This document shows positions 55,114 to 63,338 of a stretch of 64,000 bases of DNA, one piece after another. The number at the start of each line of letters is the position of its first letter. Positions within the stretch are counted from its first letter, which is position 1. The notes under the pieces were generated by a model. The model saw nothing but the letters and a program-made list of their open reading frames with translations. It did not search any database and was not told the DNA's origin. The stretch comes from Desulfurispora thermophila DSM 16022 (GTDB lineage: Bacteria; Bacillota; Desulfotomaculia; Desulfotomaculales; Desulfurisporaceae): positions 62,001-126,000 of the forward strand of contig NZ_AQWN01000006.1 of assembly GCF_000376385.1 (NCBI RefSeq), given 5' to 3'. A program made the position numbers and the translations under genes.

Positions 55114-57222
55114 TTATGATAACGATATTGTAATTTTCACATCCAGCGCGCTCAGGCCGTTGGGATAAGTGAAGACCGGGTTGATGTCCATTTCGGTGAT
55201 TTCCGGGAAGTCCAGCACCAGCCTGGCCACCCGGGCAATGGCCTCCACCAGGGCCGGGATGTCGGAGGGTTGCTCACCCCGGTAGCCCCGCAGCAAAGTA
55301 TATGCCTTGGTTTCGGCCAACATGGCTTCAATTTCCTTGCGGGTCAGCCCCCTGGCCAGACGGAAGGATACATCCTTGAGCAGGTTGACATAAATACCAC
55401 CCAGCCCGCAGCCAATCATGGGACCGAACTGCACATCCCTGGTCATACCGATGATCAGCTCATTGCCCTTGGGCATCATTTTCTGCACTTCAATGCCGTA
55501 AACCACGGCCTGGGGCATCAGGCGGGTGACGTTTTCCATGATTTCCACAAAGGCATTGCGCACTTCGGCTGCATTTTTCAGGCCCACTTTCACCCCGCCC
55601 ACGTCGGTCTTGTGCAGAATTTTGGGCGAGGCCACCTTCATAACTACAGGATAGCCCATTTTTTCCGCTTCTTCAACCGCCTCGTCCGGGCTGGTAGCCA
55701 GCACGATGGGGGCAGCCGGAATACCGTAGGCCCTGGCCACATCGTAAGCCTCGCTGCCCAGCAAGACCAGGCGGTTGTCTTTCACCACATCGTAGAAAAT
55801 GGCCTTGACCGCCCGCTTGTCCACATCGGGAAAGACCAGTTCATCACCGGCCAGGGGGGTATTCTTGAATTTTCCGTAGTTGACCAGTTCCTTGATGGCA
55901 TTAATGCCGGGTTCGGGGAAGGTGAAACAGGGAATACCGGCCTGGGCCAGCATGTCCGCGCCTTCCTGCAGCGACCCCCCACCCATATAGGCGGCAAAGA
56001 AAGGTTTTTCCGGATAACGATCCCGCATTTCAATAAATACCCGGCTGGTTTCCACCGGTTCGGTCACCGCCGTCGGGCACATGAGAAGGATCACACTGTC
56101 AGTGTTGGGATCGGCGCAAACCTTTTCCAGAGCGAAGCGATAGCGATCGGTCTTGGCATCGCCCAACACGTCCACCGGGTTGTAAATGCCGGCCTCCGGC
56201 GGCAGGCCGGCCCTGAGTTCGTCCAGCGTTTCTTTGGTAAAGCGGGACATTTGCAGACCTTTCAATTCCACGTTGTCCGTGGTGATAATGCCAGGGCCGC
56301 CCGAGTTGGTCACAATGGCCACCTTGTCGCCGCGGGGCACGGGACACTTGGAAAAAGCAATGGCCAGGTCGAAAAGCTCGGTCATGCTGCGGGCCCGGAT
56401 CACCCCGCACTGTTTAAAGGCTGTATCATAGGCCAGGTCACTGCCGGCCAGCGCACCCGTGTGGGAGGATGCTGCCAGAGCGCCCGCCTGGCTGGTACCC
56501 GATTTCAAAATAATTACCGGCTTCTTGCGGGTGGCTTTGCCCACCACTTCCAGGAAGCGCGCTCCATCCATAACATCTTCAATATAGCAAAGAATTACGC
56601 GGGTATACGGGTCGTCAGCCGCTTCTTCAATGAAATCGATTTCGGAAAGGTCGGCCTTGTTGCCCAGGCTGACCACCTTGGAAAAGCCCAGACCGATGGA
56701 ACGGCTCCAATCCAGAATGGCGATCATCATAGCGCCGCTCTGGGAATAGAAAGCAATATCGCCCTTCAAGGGGAACCCTTTGGCAAAAGAGGTATTGATG
56801 GGCACGTGGGTATCCATCATGCCAGCGCAGTTGGGGCCCAGGTTGCGCATGCCGTACTGCCGGCAGATGTTGATCAACTCTTTTTCCGCTTCCAGACCTT
56901 CCTTACCCAGCTCCTTAAAGCCGGCCGTGATGGTTACCAGGTGTTTCACACCATGCTCGCCACACTCCCTGGCCACTGGCAACACCAGTCTGGCCGGCAC
57001 GGAAATCACCGCCAGATCCACTTTTTCCGGCAATGCGGCCAGTGAGGGATAGGCAGCCAGGCCCAGGATCTCTTTATCCTTGGGGTTAATTGGATAAATC
57101 CGGCCCGGATAGCCACAATCCAGCATGTTGCGCAAAATGGCGTAGCCAATTTTGCCCGGCGTGTTGGAAGCGCCGATAATTGCTACCGAATTGGCATCGA
57201 AAAAGTTTTTTAACTGACTCAT
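55114..57222 (-). CDS. Acetate--CoA ligase (ADP-forming), fused alpha-beta form
   Basis: A 702-residue enzyme that forms ATP from acyl-CoA, ADP and phosphate, or the reverse. The alpha part has a CoA-binding Rossmann domain (SVAIIGASNTPGKIGYAILRN) and a succinyl-CoA-synthetase-like ligase domain, with the phospho-His region AASSHTGALAGSD. The beta part has the ATP-grasp domain (PVVMKVASPKILHKTDVGGVKVGL; FGPMIGCGLGGIYVNLLKDVSFRLA). Fusion of both subunits occurs in several bacteria and archaea. It conserves energy from acyl-CoA, fitting the CoA-transferase loci. The substrate range is not predictable from sequence. Confidence 0.93.
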   Translation of the reverse strand: MSQLKNFFDANSVAIIGASNTPGKIGYAILRNMLDCGYPGRIYPINPKDKEILGLAAYPSLAALPEKVDLAVISVPARLVLPVARECGEHGVKHLVTITAGFKELGKEGLEAEKELINICRQYGMRNLGPNCAGMMDTHVPINTSFAKGFPLKGDIAFYSQSGAMMIAILDWSRSIGLGFSKVVSLGNKADLSEIDFIEEAADDPYTRVILCYIEDVMDGARFLEVVGKATRKKPVIILKSGTSQAGALAASSHTGALAGSDLAYDTAFKQCGVIRARSMTELFDLAIAFSKCPVPRGDKVAIVTNSGGPGIITTDNVELKGLQMSRFTKETLDELRAGLPPEAGIYNPVDVLGDAKTDRYRFALEKVCADPNTDSVILLMCPTAVTEPVETSRVFIEMRDRYPEKPFFAAYMGGGSLQEGADMLAQAGIPCFTFPEPGINAIKELVNYGKFKNTPLAGDELVFPDVDKRAVKAIFYDVVKDNRLVLLGSEAYDVARAYGIPAAPIVLATSPDEAVEEAEKMGYPVVMKVASPKILHKTDVGGVKVGLKNAAEVRNAFVEIMENVTRLMPQAVVYGIEVQKMMPKGNELIIGMTRDVQFGPMIGCGLGGIYVNLLKDVSFRLARGLTRKEIEAMLAETKAYTLLRGYRGEQPSDIPALVEAIARVARLVLDFPEITEMDINPVFTYPNGLSALDVKITISLS

Positions 57223-57386
57223 CGTCCACCCCTCAACTCGTATAATTGTGTTAATATTGCCAATAATGCCGCATACATAACCTAAACTACCAGTTTCTTG
57301 TGTACATTATAAATTAACCTTAATTTGAGTAAAACCTAAAACACTAAAATAGTACTATTAAAAATAAATTAATTTTAATATACTTA

Positions 57387-58136
57387 TCAGAATTTTAAGT
57401 TTGATCTCTTGATATCTCCCCACAAATTTTGCAAATCCGCACTGTGCAGGGCGCTAATGCACCTTTCGCGCAACTCGGGGTAGCTTTGCCGCAGCAAAGC
57501 CACCAGTTGTTTCACTTCCTGCCTTTTAGTATTTTTACTGGCCGGGCAGGGATTTTCCAGAACCGGCACCTCCGCCATTGCAGCAATTTGTACCACATAC
57601 TCCTGGGGCAAATACACCAGGGGCCGGATCATATGAAGACCGGCTCTATCCAAATACGTGTTGGGCATAAAAGTGCGCAACTGGCCATTGTAAAACAGGC
57701 TCATGAAGAAGGTATCCACCACATCGTCCATATGATGACCCAGAGCCACTTTGTTGCAACCCAGCTCCAGAGCCTTGTTGTTCAGCGCTCCCCGTCGCAA
57801 ATTGGCACAAAGGGCGCAGGGGTGTTTTTCCTGCCGGGTTTCAAAGACAACCTCGCCAATATCGGTCTTCTGGTGAATAAAGGGCACGCCGAGACGCGCG
57901 CAAAACTCCTGCAAAGGCCTGGTATCCATGCCAAAGCCCAGATCCAAAAAAATGCCATAAAGTTGAAAATCCACCGGCGCCGTGCGCCACACCTGATGCA
58001 ACAGGTACAGGAGCACGCCGCTGTCTTTTCCCCCTGACAGCCCCACCGCTACACGGTCACCGTTCTGCAACATCTGAAAATTGACCATGGCTCTCTTCAC
58101 TTTTCCCAATACATGCTTTAAAAAACTCTTCTTCAT
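57387..58136 (-). CDS. TtcA-like PP-loop ATPase (tRNA 2-thiolation family)
   Basis: About 249 residues. The PP-loop VGLSGGKDSGVLLYLL and the CxxC pair in HPCALCANLRRGALNNKA, followed by LGHHMDDVVDTFFMSLFYNG, match TtcA/TtuA-type tRNA thiolases. The second Cys needed for the Fe-S cluster lies in ENPCPASKNTKRQE. ATG 58136 is used because a terminator lies inside the longer frame to 58220, and AAAGGG is upstream. The tRNA target position is not certain. Divergent from the YvlD-like gene. Confidence 0.85.
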   Translation of the reverse strand: MKKSFLKHVLGKVKRAMVNFQMLQNGDRVAVGLSGGKDSGVLLYLLHQVWRTAPVDFQLYGIFLDLGFGMDTRPLQEFCARLGVPFIHQKTDIGEVVFETRQEKHPCALCANLRRGALNNKALELGCNKVALGHHMDDVVDTFFMSLFYNGQLRTFMPNTYLDRAGLHMIRPLVYLPQEYVVQIAAMAEVPVLENPCPASKNTKRQEVKQLVALLRQSYPELRERCISALHSADLQNLWGDIKRSNLKF

Positions 58137-58177
58137 CAATTCTGCCGCCCTTTCTGCATTTCTTACCCCATCTAGCA

Positions 58178-58210
58178 TAAAAAAAAACCGGCTGCCTGAC
58201 AACAGGCTGC
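58178..58210 (-). terminator. Terminator upstream of the TtcA-like gene
   Basis: Arms GCAGCCTG and CAGGCAGCC (58188-58210) pair around TTGT with one mismatch and are followed by nine T residues on the minus strand. No minus-strand gene precedes it, so it may be part of a leader attenuator for the TtcA-like gene. Confidence 0.6.
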
Positions 58211-58321
58211 TTTGTGGCATTTTTTAGATTATTCCCTTTCCCTACTGCAGCGCGGGCAGGACACCCGAGCATGCCGTCGAATATTATAAAAAATATAAAG
58301 ATTAGCGCAGGTGATAAAACC

Positions 58322-58669
58322 ATGAACTGGCTGTTGCCCTTTGTTTTGAGCGCCCTGTCCCTGCTGCTGGCTGATTATCTGGTACCCGGCATACACTTTT
58401 CAGGTATCGGTGCGGCTCTGGTGGCGGCAGTGGTCCTGGGAGTGGTCAACACACTGCTCCGGCCGCTACTGATTATTCTCACCCTGCCTCTTTCCGTCCT
58501 GACCCTGGGCATCTTCGTGCTGGTGATCAACGGGGTTTGCTTTGCCCTGACCGCCGCTCTGGTGCCGGGCTTTCAGGTCTACAGTTTCGGGGGCGCCTTC
58601 TGGGGAGCGCTCACCACCGGTATTCTCAACTGGCTGATCCAGACCCTATTCTGGAAACGGGGTGAATAA
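58322..58669 (+). CDS. YvlD-like four-helix membrane protein (phage holin family IV)
   Basis: A 115-residue protein with four hydrophobic helices (LLPFVLSALSLLLADYL; GAALVAAVVLGVVNTLLRPLLIILTLPL; LGIFVLVINGVCFALTAAL; GALTTGILNWLIQTLF). The N-R-P-L-L loop and the LTLGIF block are typical of the YvlD/holin-IV family. Function poorly known; probably envelope-related. ATG 58322 behind GCAGGTG; the stop touches the next gene's start. Confidence 0.85.
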   Translation: MNWLLPFVLSALSLLLADYLVPGIHFSGIGAALVAAVVLGVVNTLLRPLLIILTLPLSVLTLGIFVLVINGVCFALTAALVPGFQVYSFGGAFWGALTTGILNWLIQTLFWKRGE

Positions 58670-60040
58670 ATGGTGGGTTATATTCCCTGTCCGCCGGAAA
58701 TTGCCGAAATAATAGCCGAAAACGACTATGAAGCGATTATTTACGTTGATCAGGCGGGTATTATCCGCTGGATCAACAAGGGCTACACCGACTTTATACA
58801 ACTGACCCAGCAGGATTGTATCGGTAAATTTGTCAAGGATGTTTTCCCCCAGAGCAAACTGCTGGAAGCCATGCAATCCGGCAAACCGCAGTACGGTGAG
58901 CTGTGGGAACTGGGAGGGCAACAGCTCATTGTGCACCGCTGGCCCATTTACTGTAACGGTCAGCTGGTGGGTTGCCTGGGGAAGAGTGTTTTCCGCGACC
59001 AGCTGGACCTGGCCAAAAAATTTGCCCATCGCATTCAAAAACTGGAAAGGGAGTTGCATGGCTACCGGAATGCCCTGGCCAGAGAAAGCCGGGCCAAGTA
59101 CACAACCGAGCAGATCATCGGTCAGAGCGAAAAAATCACCCGCCTGCGGGCCAAAATTCTGCGCATTGCCCGCACCACCTCCACAGTGTTGATCACAGGT
59201 GAAAGTGGCACGGGCAAAGAGCTGATCGCCCACGCCATTCACAACGCTTCCAACCGCAGCCATATGCCCTTCGTCCGGGTCAACTGCACCACCATCCCGG
59301 AAGAACTGCTGGAATCCGAGCTCTTTGGCTATGAGGAAGGTGCCTTTACGGGAGCCAGAAAAGGGGGCAAGCTGGGCAAATTTGAACTGGCCCAGGGCGG
59401 CACCATATTTCTGGATGAAATAGGCGACATCAGCCGCACCATGCAGGCCAAGCTCTTGCGGGTGTTACAGGAAAGGGAAATCGAGCGGGTGGGCGGTACG
59501 CACTCCATCAGTGTCAATGTAAGAGTAATTGCCGCCACCAACCGCAACCTGGAAGAAATGATCCGCAACCAGCTCTTCCGGGAGGACCTGTACTACCGGC
59601 TGAACGTGGTACTGCTGCAGCCTCCACCCCTGCGAGAAAGAAAAGAGGATATTCCCCTGCTCACAGAGCACCTGCTGCACAAAATTTGCCACCGCCTGTC
59701 CACAAAAGAAAAAAAGGTGCATCCCGAGGTGATTGACCTGTTCCAAAAATACGACTGGCCCGGCAATGTGCGCGAGCTGGAAAATATGCTGGAGCAGGCG
59801 GTGAACCTTTGTGACACTGATGTTTTGACACCGCTTGATTTCCCGGCCCTGTTGCGCCGTATTTCCTTCCGGAGCAAGAGAGAATACAAGTCCCTGAACC
59901 AAGCGCTGGCCGCGGCTGAGAAGGATATTTTGGTCAACACCTTGCTGCAAACCGGTAATAACAAAAAAGAAGCCGCCCGCCTGCTGGGCATCCACCGCTC
60001 CGTGCTCTACCGCAAACTGGCCAGGCATAATTTATTATAA
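58670..60040 (+). CDS. Sigma-54-dependent transcriptional activator (PAS-AAA-Fis)
   Basis: A 456-residue enhancer-binding protein. An N-terminal PAS domain ([23 protein letters not shown], about 1-110) is the likely sensor. The AAA+ core has Walker [16 protein letters not shown], the sigma-54-contacting GAFTGA loop, Walker [12 protein letters not shown], and the arginine-finger region [12 protein letters not shown] Fis-type HTH ends the protein ([21 protein letters not shown]). It starts immediately after the YvlD-like stop (58669/58670). A sigma-54 promoter and CoA-transferase gene follow, suggesting it activates that gene and the operon at 30.0 kb. Confidence 0.95.
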   Translation: MVGYIPCPPEIAEIIAENDYEAIIYVDQAGIIRWINKGYTDFIQLTQQDCIGKFVKDVFPQSKLLEAMQSGKPQYGELWELGGQQLIVHRWPIYCNGQLVGCLGKSVFRDQLDLAKKFAHRIQKLERELHGYRNALARESRAKYTTEQIIGQSEKITRLRAKILRIARTTSTVLITGESGTGKELIAHAIHNASNRSHMPFVRVNCTTIPEELLESELFGYEEGAFTGARKGGKLGKFELAQGGTIFLDEIGDISRTMQAKLLRVLQEREIERVGGTHSISVNVRVIAATNRNLEEMIRNQLFREDLYYRLNVVLLQPPPLRERKEDIPLLTEHLLHKICHRLSTKEKKVHPEVIDLFQKYDWPGNVRELENMLEQAVNLCDTDVLTPLDFPALLRRISFRSKREYKSLNQALAAAEKDILVNTLLQTGNNKKEAARLLGIHRSVLYRKLARHNLL

Positions 60041-60071
60041 TGATAACGGCAGTGTTTACCACCACCACCGG

Positions 60072-60088
60072 GAGACACACCGTGTCTC
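60072..60088. promoter_or_regulatory. Perfect 7-bp inverted repeat, possible activator site
   Basis: GAGACAC-ACC-GTGTCTC. It lies about 175 bases upstream of the -24 element of the sigma-54 promoter, a distance typical for enhancer sites. No U-run follows, so a terminator for the activator gene is less likely. No equally good copy was found before 30010. Confidence 0.45.
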
Positions 60089-60260
60089 ATTTATGCAACA
60101 CATTTAAACGCACAGCTGGCGCAACTTCGCAAGGTTTGCTGGCAAGCACGTCCCGGCAACAGGACACGACAAAAAAAATATTATTAATATATTTGGCGAC
60201 ATTATTCTGTATCTATTGATATGCCTGAATTTTTTATTTATTAGAATTGTCATAAATAAC

Positions 60261-60276
60261 AGGCATTGTTTTTGCT
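60261..60276 (+). promoter_or_regulatory. Sigma-54 (-24/-12) promoter of the CoA-transferase gene
   Basis: AGGCAT-N5-TTGCT keeps the invariant GG and GC with the right spacing, the same as the site at 30010-30025, and lies about 45 bases before the GTG start. The flanking positions match less well than at 30010. Confidence 0.7.
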
Positions 60277-60322
60277 GTACCTCCTAGGTGCCAGGTTTTC
60301 TGCACCAGAAGGAGGTATTATT

Positions 60323-61687
60323 GTGCGTACCTATATGGAAGAATACAAATCTAAACTGGTAACCGCCGACGAAGCGGTTAAAGCGGTAAAATCCGACACC
60401 TGGATTGATTACGGCACTTTCATGGGCCAGGTGGTAGAACTGGACAAAGCTCTGGCCAAACGCAAAGATGAACTGCGTAATGTAAAAATCCGCTCGGCAG
60501 CCCGGGTAATGGGCCCACCGGCCGTATGCATGGCCGACCCGACCAAAGAACATTTCATTTTCAACAGCGGCCACTTCACGGTTGTTGATCGTCGCCTGAG
60601 CGACTACGGCCTGGCCTACTACATCCCGCTGCTTTTCCGGGATATTGAAAGCTATCATCAATATACCGAACATCCGGATGTGGCCATGATTTCGGTCAGC
60701 CCCATGGACAAGCACGGCTTCTTTAATTTCGGCCTGAACAACGTTTTCAGCTACGCCACCTTGAAAAAGGCCAAAACCGTCATTGTCGAAGTCAACCCCA
60801 ATATGCCCTACGTTTACGGTGGCCACCAGGAATGCATTCACATCTCCGAGGTGGACTATATTGTGGAGGCCAACTGGCCACTCCTGCCCATTCCCGACCT
60901 GCCGCCCAGCGATGTGGACAAGAAGATCGCCGAGCTGATTCTGCCCCATATCGAAGACGGCAGTTGCATCCAGCTGGGCATTGGCGCCCTGCCCAATTTT
61001 CTGGGTAAAATCATCGCCGAGTCTGATTTAAAAGATCTGGGCGTACACAGTGAAATGCTTTGCGACTCCTTTGTGGATATGTACGAAAGCGGCCGCATTA
61101 CCGGACGCCGCAAAAACATCGACAAGGGCAAGATGGTCTTCACCTTTGCCCTGGGCAGCCAGAAGCTGTATGACTTTATCGACCGCAACCCGGTAGTGGC
61201 CTCCTATCCGGTGTTATACACCAACACGCCGCATATCATTGCCCAGAACGATAAAGTTGTCTCCATCAACAATGCACTGGAAGTGGACCTGTTCGGCCAG
61301 GTGGCTGCGGAGTCTTCCGGCCCGCGCCATATCAGCGGTACGGGCGGCCAGGTGGACTTCATCGAGGGAGCGGCCCTTTCCCGGGGCGGCAAAGCCTTTA
61401 TCGCGCTGCAATCTACTTATACCGACAAAAATGGCGAGCTCAAATCGCGCATCCGGCCCACACTGGAACCGGGCACCATCGTCACCACCACCCGCAGCAC
61501 GGTGATGTACCTGGTCACCGAATATGGCGTGACCTGCCTGCGCGGCATGAGCACCTGGGAGAGAGCGGAAGCTTTGATCAATTTAGCTCATCCCAAATTC
61601 CGGGAGGAACTGATCCGGGAAGCCCAGCGCATGAACATCTGGACACCTTCCAACAAACGCCCCACCGTAGCCCAGGCAGCAATATAA
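60323..61687 (+). CDS. Acetyl-CoA hydrolase/CoA-transferase (4-hydroxybutyrate/butyryl-CoA:acetate type)
   Basis: A 454-residue family-I single-chain CoA-transferase. The N-terminal half holds SDTWIDYGTFMGQVVELDKALAKR; later blocks are VDYIVEANWPL, LQLGIGALPNFLG, and the catalytic-Glu region LGVHSEMLCDSF. The C-terminal half has EVDLFGQVAAES and GTGGQVDFIEGAALSRGG. The start is GTG 60323, behind AAGGAGG; the frame upstream to 60266 runs through the sigma-54 promoter and is rejected. Whether it uses butyrate, 4-hydroxybutyrate or another acid is not certain. Confidence 0.9.
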   Translation: MRTYMEEYKSKLVTADEAVKAVKSDTWIDYGTFMGQVVELDKALAKRKDELRNVKIRSAARVMGPPAVCMADPTKEHFIFNSGHFTVVDRRLSDYGLAYYIPLLFRDIESYHQYTEHPDVAMISVSPMDKHGFFNFGLNNVFSYATLKKAKTVIVEVNPNMPYVYGGHQECIHISEVDYIVEANWPLLPIPDLPPSDVDKKIAELILPHIEDGSCIQLGIGALPNFLGKIIAESDLKDLGVHSEMLCDSFVDMYESGRITGRRKNIDKGKMVFTFALGSQKLYDFIDRNPVVASYPVLYTNTPHIIAQNDKVVSINNALEVDLFGQVAAESSGPRHISGTGGQVDFIEGAALSRGGKAFIALQSTYTDKNGELKSRIRPTLEPGTIVTTTRSTVMYLVTEYGVTCLRGMSTWERAEALINLAHPKFREELIREAQRMNIWTPSNKRPTVAQAAI

Positions 61688-61700
61688 TGCTGTATGTGTA

Positions 61701-61740
61701 AAAAAACACCGGAAAGCGTCAGTGCTTTTCCGGTGTTTAT
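61701..61740 (+). terminator. Terminator after the CoA-transferase gene
   Basis: AACACCGGAAA and TTTCCGGTGTT form the stem (61701-61738), with TTTATCATTTTG after it on the plus strand. It also faces the histidine kinase gene on the other strand. Confidence 0.88.
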
Positions 61741-61838
61741 CATTTTGAGGAGGCATGCATTGCGGTAGCTGCAAGATGATCTTATCATATAACAAACCGG
61801 TCAAACAATACAAAGCCATTGCCAGAAAAGGAAGCCGC

Positions 61839-63317
61839 CTAGCAATGTGACAGGAAAAGGTGAAAGGCGCTGCCCTGTCCGGCCACGCTCTGCACCACCA
61901 GGCCGGCCCGGTGCATACCGGCAATCCAGCGAGCAATGGCCAGACCCAGACCTGTTCCGCTGATTCCCCGCACATGCCGGCTGCGGTAAAACCTCTCAAA
62001 TATCTGCGGCAAATCTTCTGCCGGAATGCCCATCCCGCTATCGTGTACGCTAATGGCCACACAGGCACCTTCCGGCAGGCCACTCGCTTGGTACGATGCT
62101 GCCACCGGCCACTTGTCCAGCACTTCCGCGGCATTTTGCACCACCCGGGCGGATAACTTGACCTGACCGCCGGGCGGGGTGTATTTAAAGGCGTTCTCCA
62201 GCAAAATCAAGAGTAATTGTTTCAGCAGGGCCGGGTTGCCTTCCACACAGGTTTCCGCCGGCAGGGATTGGATGCTGGCGTTAAAGCTCACTTCTCCGGC
62301 TAATATTTGGGCGCTGCGTGCCACTTCGGCCAGCAGCTCGGAAAGCTCCAGGCGGGACATCTGCACCTCCTGCCCGGCATCAGCCCTGGCCAGGGTTAAC
62401 AGCTCGCTGACCATATCGCTCAGGCGCTGCGCCTCGGCAGCAATATCTGTGAGCGCTTCCCGCATCAGCAACCTGTCACATTCCCCCATTTTCAAGAGCA
62501 ACTCGGCATTGCCGCGGATGGTAGTAAGGGGGGTGCGCAGTTCATGTGAAGCGTCAGCAATAAAGCGGCGCTGGGCCTCGTTGGTTTCCTCCAGACGGCG
62601 GTAGGCCTGCGCCATGCGGTTAAACATGTCATTCAGAGTTTCTGTCAGGCGGCCCAATTCATCCGGCGGACCCTTGTACTCTATGCGCCTGGCCAGATCA
62701 CTGCCGCTCTTGATCGCAGCTGCTGCGCGGATGATGCGTTCCACCGGAGCAAAGGCGGCCCGGGCCAGCGTCCAGCCCAGCAGGGTGGCGCAGAACAACA
62801 TGACCAGCCCGATAAAGGTAAGCAAGATGCGCAATCTGAGCAGCACTGCCTGCACCTGGGACAGCGATTGCCCCACTTGTAGTATGCCGGCCAGCTTATC
62901 TCCGACAAACAAAGGCTGGTTGTAGACCCTAAGCCTCTGGCGGCCCGCCTGGACGGTTTCCAAAAAACACTTGCCCTCCCGGGCCAGGGCGAGCGTTTCT
63001 TCGCTCAAGGGCAGCGATTGCATACCCAGGTTGCTGGAATGAGCTACCAGACGGCCGCTGCTGTCCACCACCTGCAGGTAAACGCCAGGCGTAGCAAACA
63101 CATCCACATCGGGCAGAATAATTTTTTGCAGCGAAAACAGCTGACTGTCCGAAACCCGGATCTGTCTGGTAACCGTATCGGCCCGGCTGTAGAGATTCCG
63201 GTCAATTTCGCTACTCAGGGCCCGGTACATGGTAAAATAGACCACCAGACCAAAAATGGCCAGCGTGAGTCCCAGCACCAGTGAGTACAGCAGGGTCAGC
63301 CTGAGTCGTACAGACAA
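61839..63317 (-). CDS. Two-component sensor histidine kinase (HAMP, HisKA)
   Basis: About 492 residues. TM1 is at about 10-32 (LTLLYSLVLGLTLAIFGLVVYFTMY) and TM2 near 170-190, with an extracytoplasmic sensor of about 130 residues between them. HAMP follows (RIEYKGPPDELGRLTETLNDMF). The kinase core has the phospho-His in DASHELRTPLTTI, the N-box LLLILLENAFKYTP, and the G-boxes SVHDSGMGIPAEDLPQIFERFYR and GTGLGLAIARWI. The start is TTG 63317 at nine bases from AAAGGAG; TTG 63326 abuts it. Lies 21 bases downstream of the response regulator. The signal is unknown. Confidence 0.93.
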   Translation of the reverse strand: MSVRLRLTLLYSLVLGLTLAIFGLVVYFTMYRALSSEIDRNLYSRADTVTRQIRVSDSQLFSLQKIILPDVDVFATPGVYLQVVDSSGRLVAHSSNLGMQSLPLSEETLALAREGKCFLETVQAGRQRLRVYNQPLFVGDKLAGILQVGQSLSQVQAVLLRLRILLTFIGLVMLFCATLLGWTLARAAFAPVERIIRAAAAIKSGSDLARRIEYKGPPDELGRLTETLNDMFNRMAQAYRRLEETNEAQRRFIADASHELRTPLTTIRGNAELLLKMGECDRLLMREALTDIAAEAQRLSDMVSELLTLARADAGQEVQMSRLELSELLAEVARSAQILAGEVSFNASIQSLPAETCVEGNPALLKQLLLILLENAFKYTPPGGQVKLSARVVQNAAEVLDKWPVAASYQASGLPEGACVAISVHDSGMGIPAEDLPQIFERFYRSRHVRGISGTGLGLAIARWIAGMHRAGLVVQSVAGQGSAFHLFLSHC

Positions 63318-63338
63318 ATGCAGCAACTCCTTTATGCT

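Noticed and set aside
55270-57045. Plus-strand open frame of about 590 codons opposite the acetyl-CoA synthetase
   Set aside because: Antisense shadow of a conserved gene; no family resemblance or start signals.
60072-60088. Reading the GAGACAC-ACC-GTGTCTC repeat as the activator gene's terminator
   Set aside because: No U-run follows on either strand, and it lies about 30 bases past the stop. It was kept only as a possible binding site.
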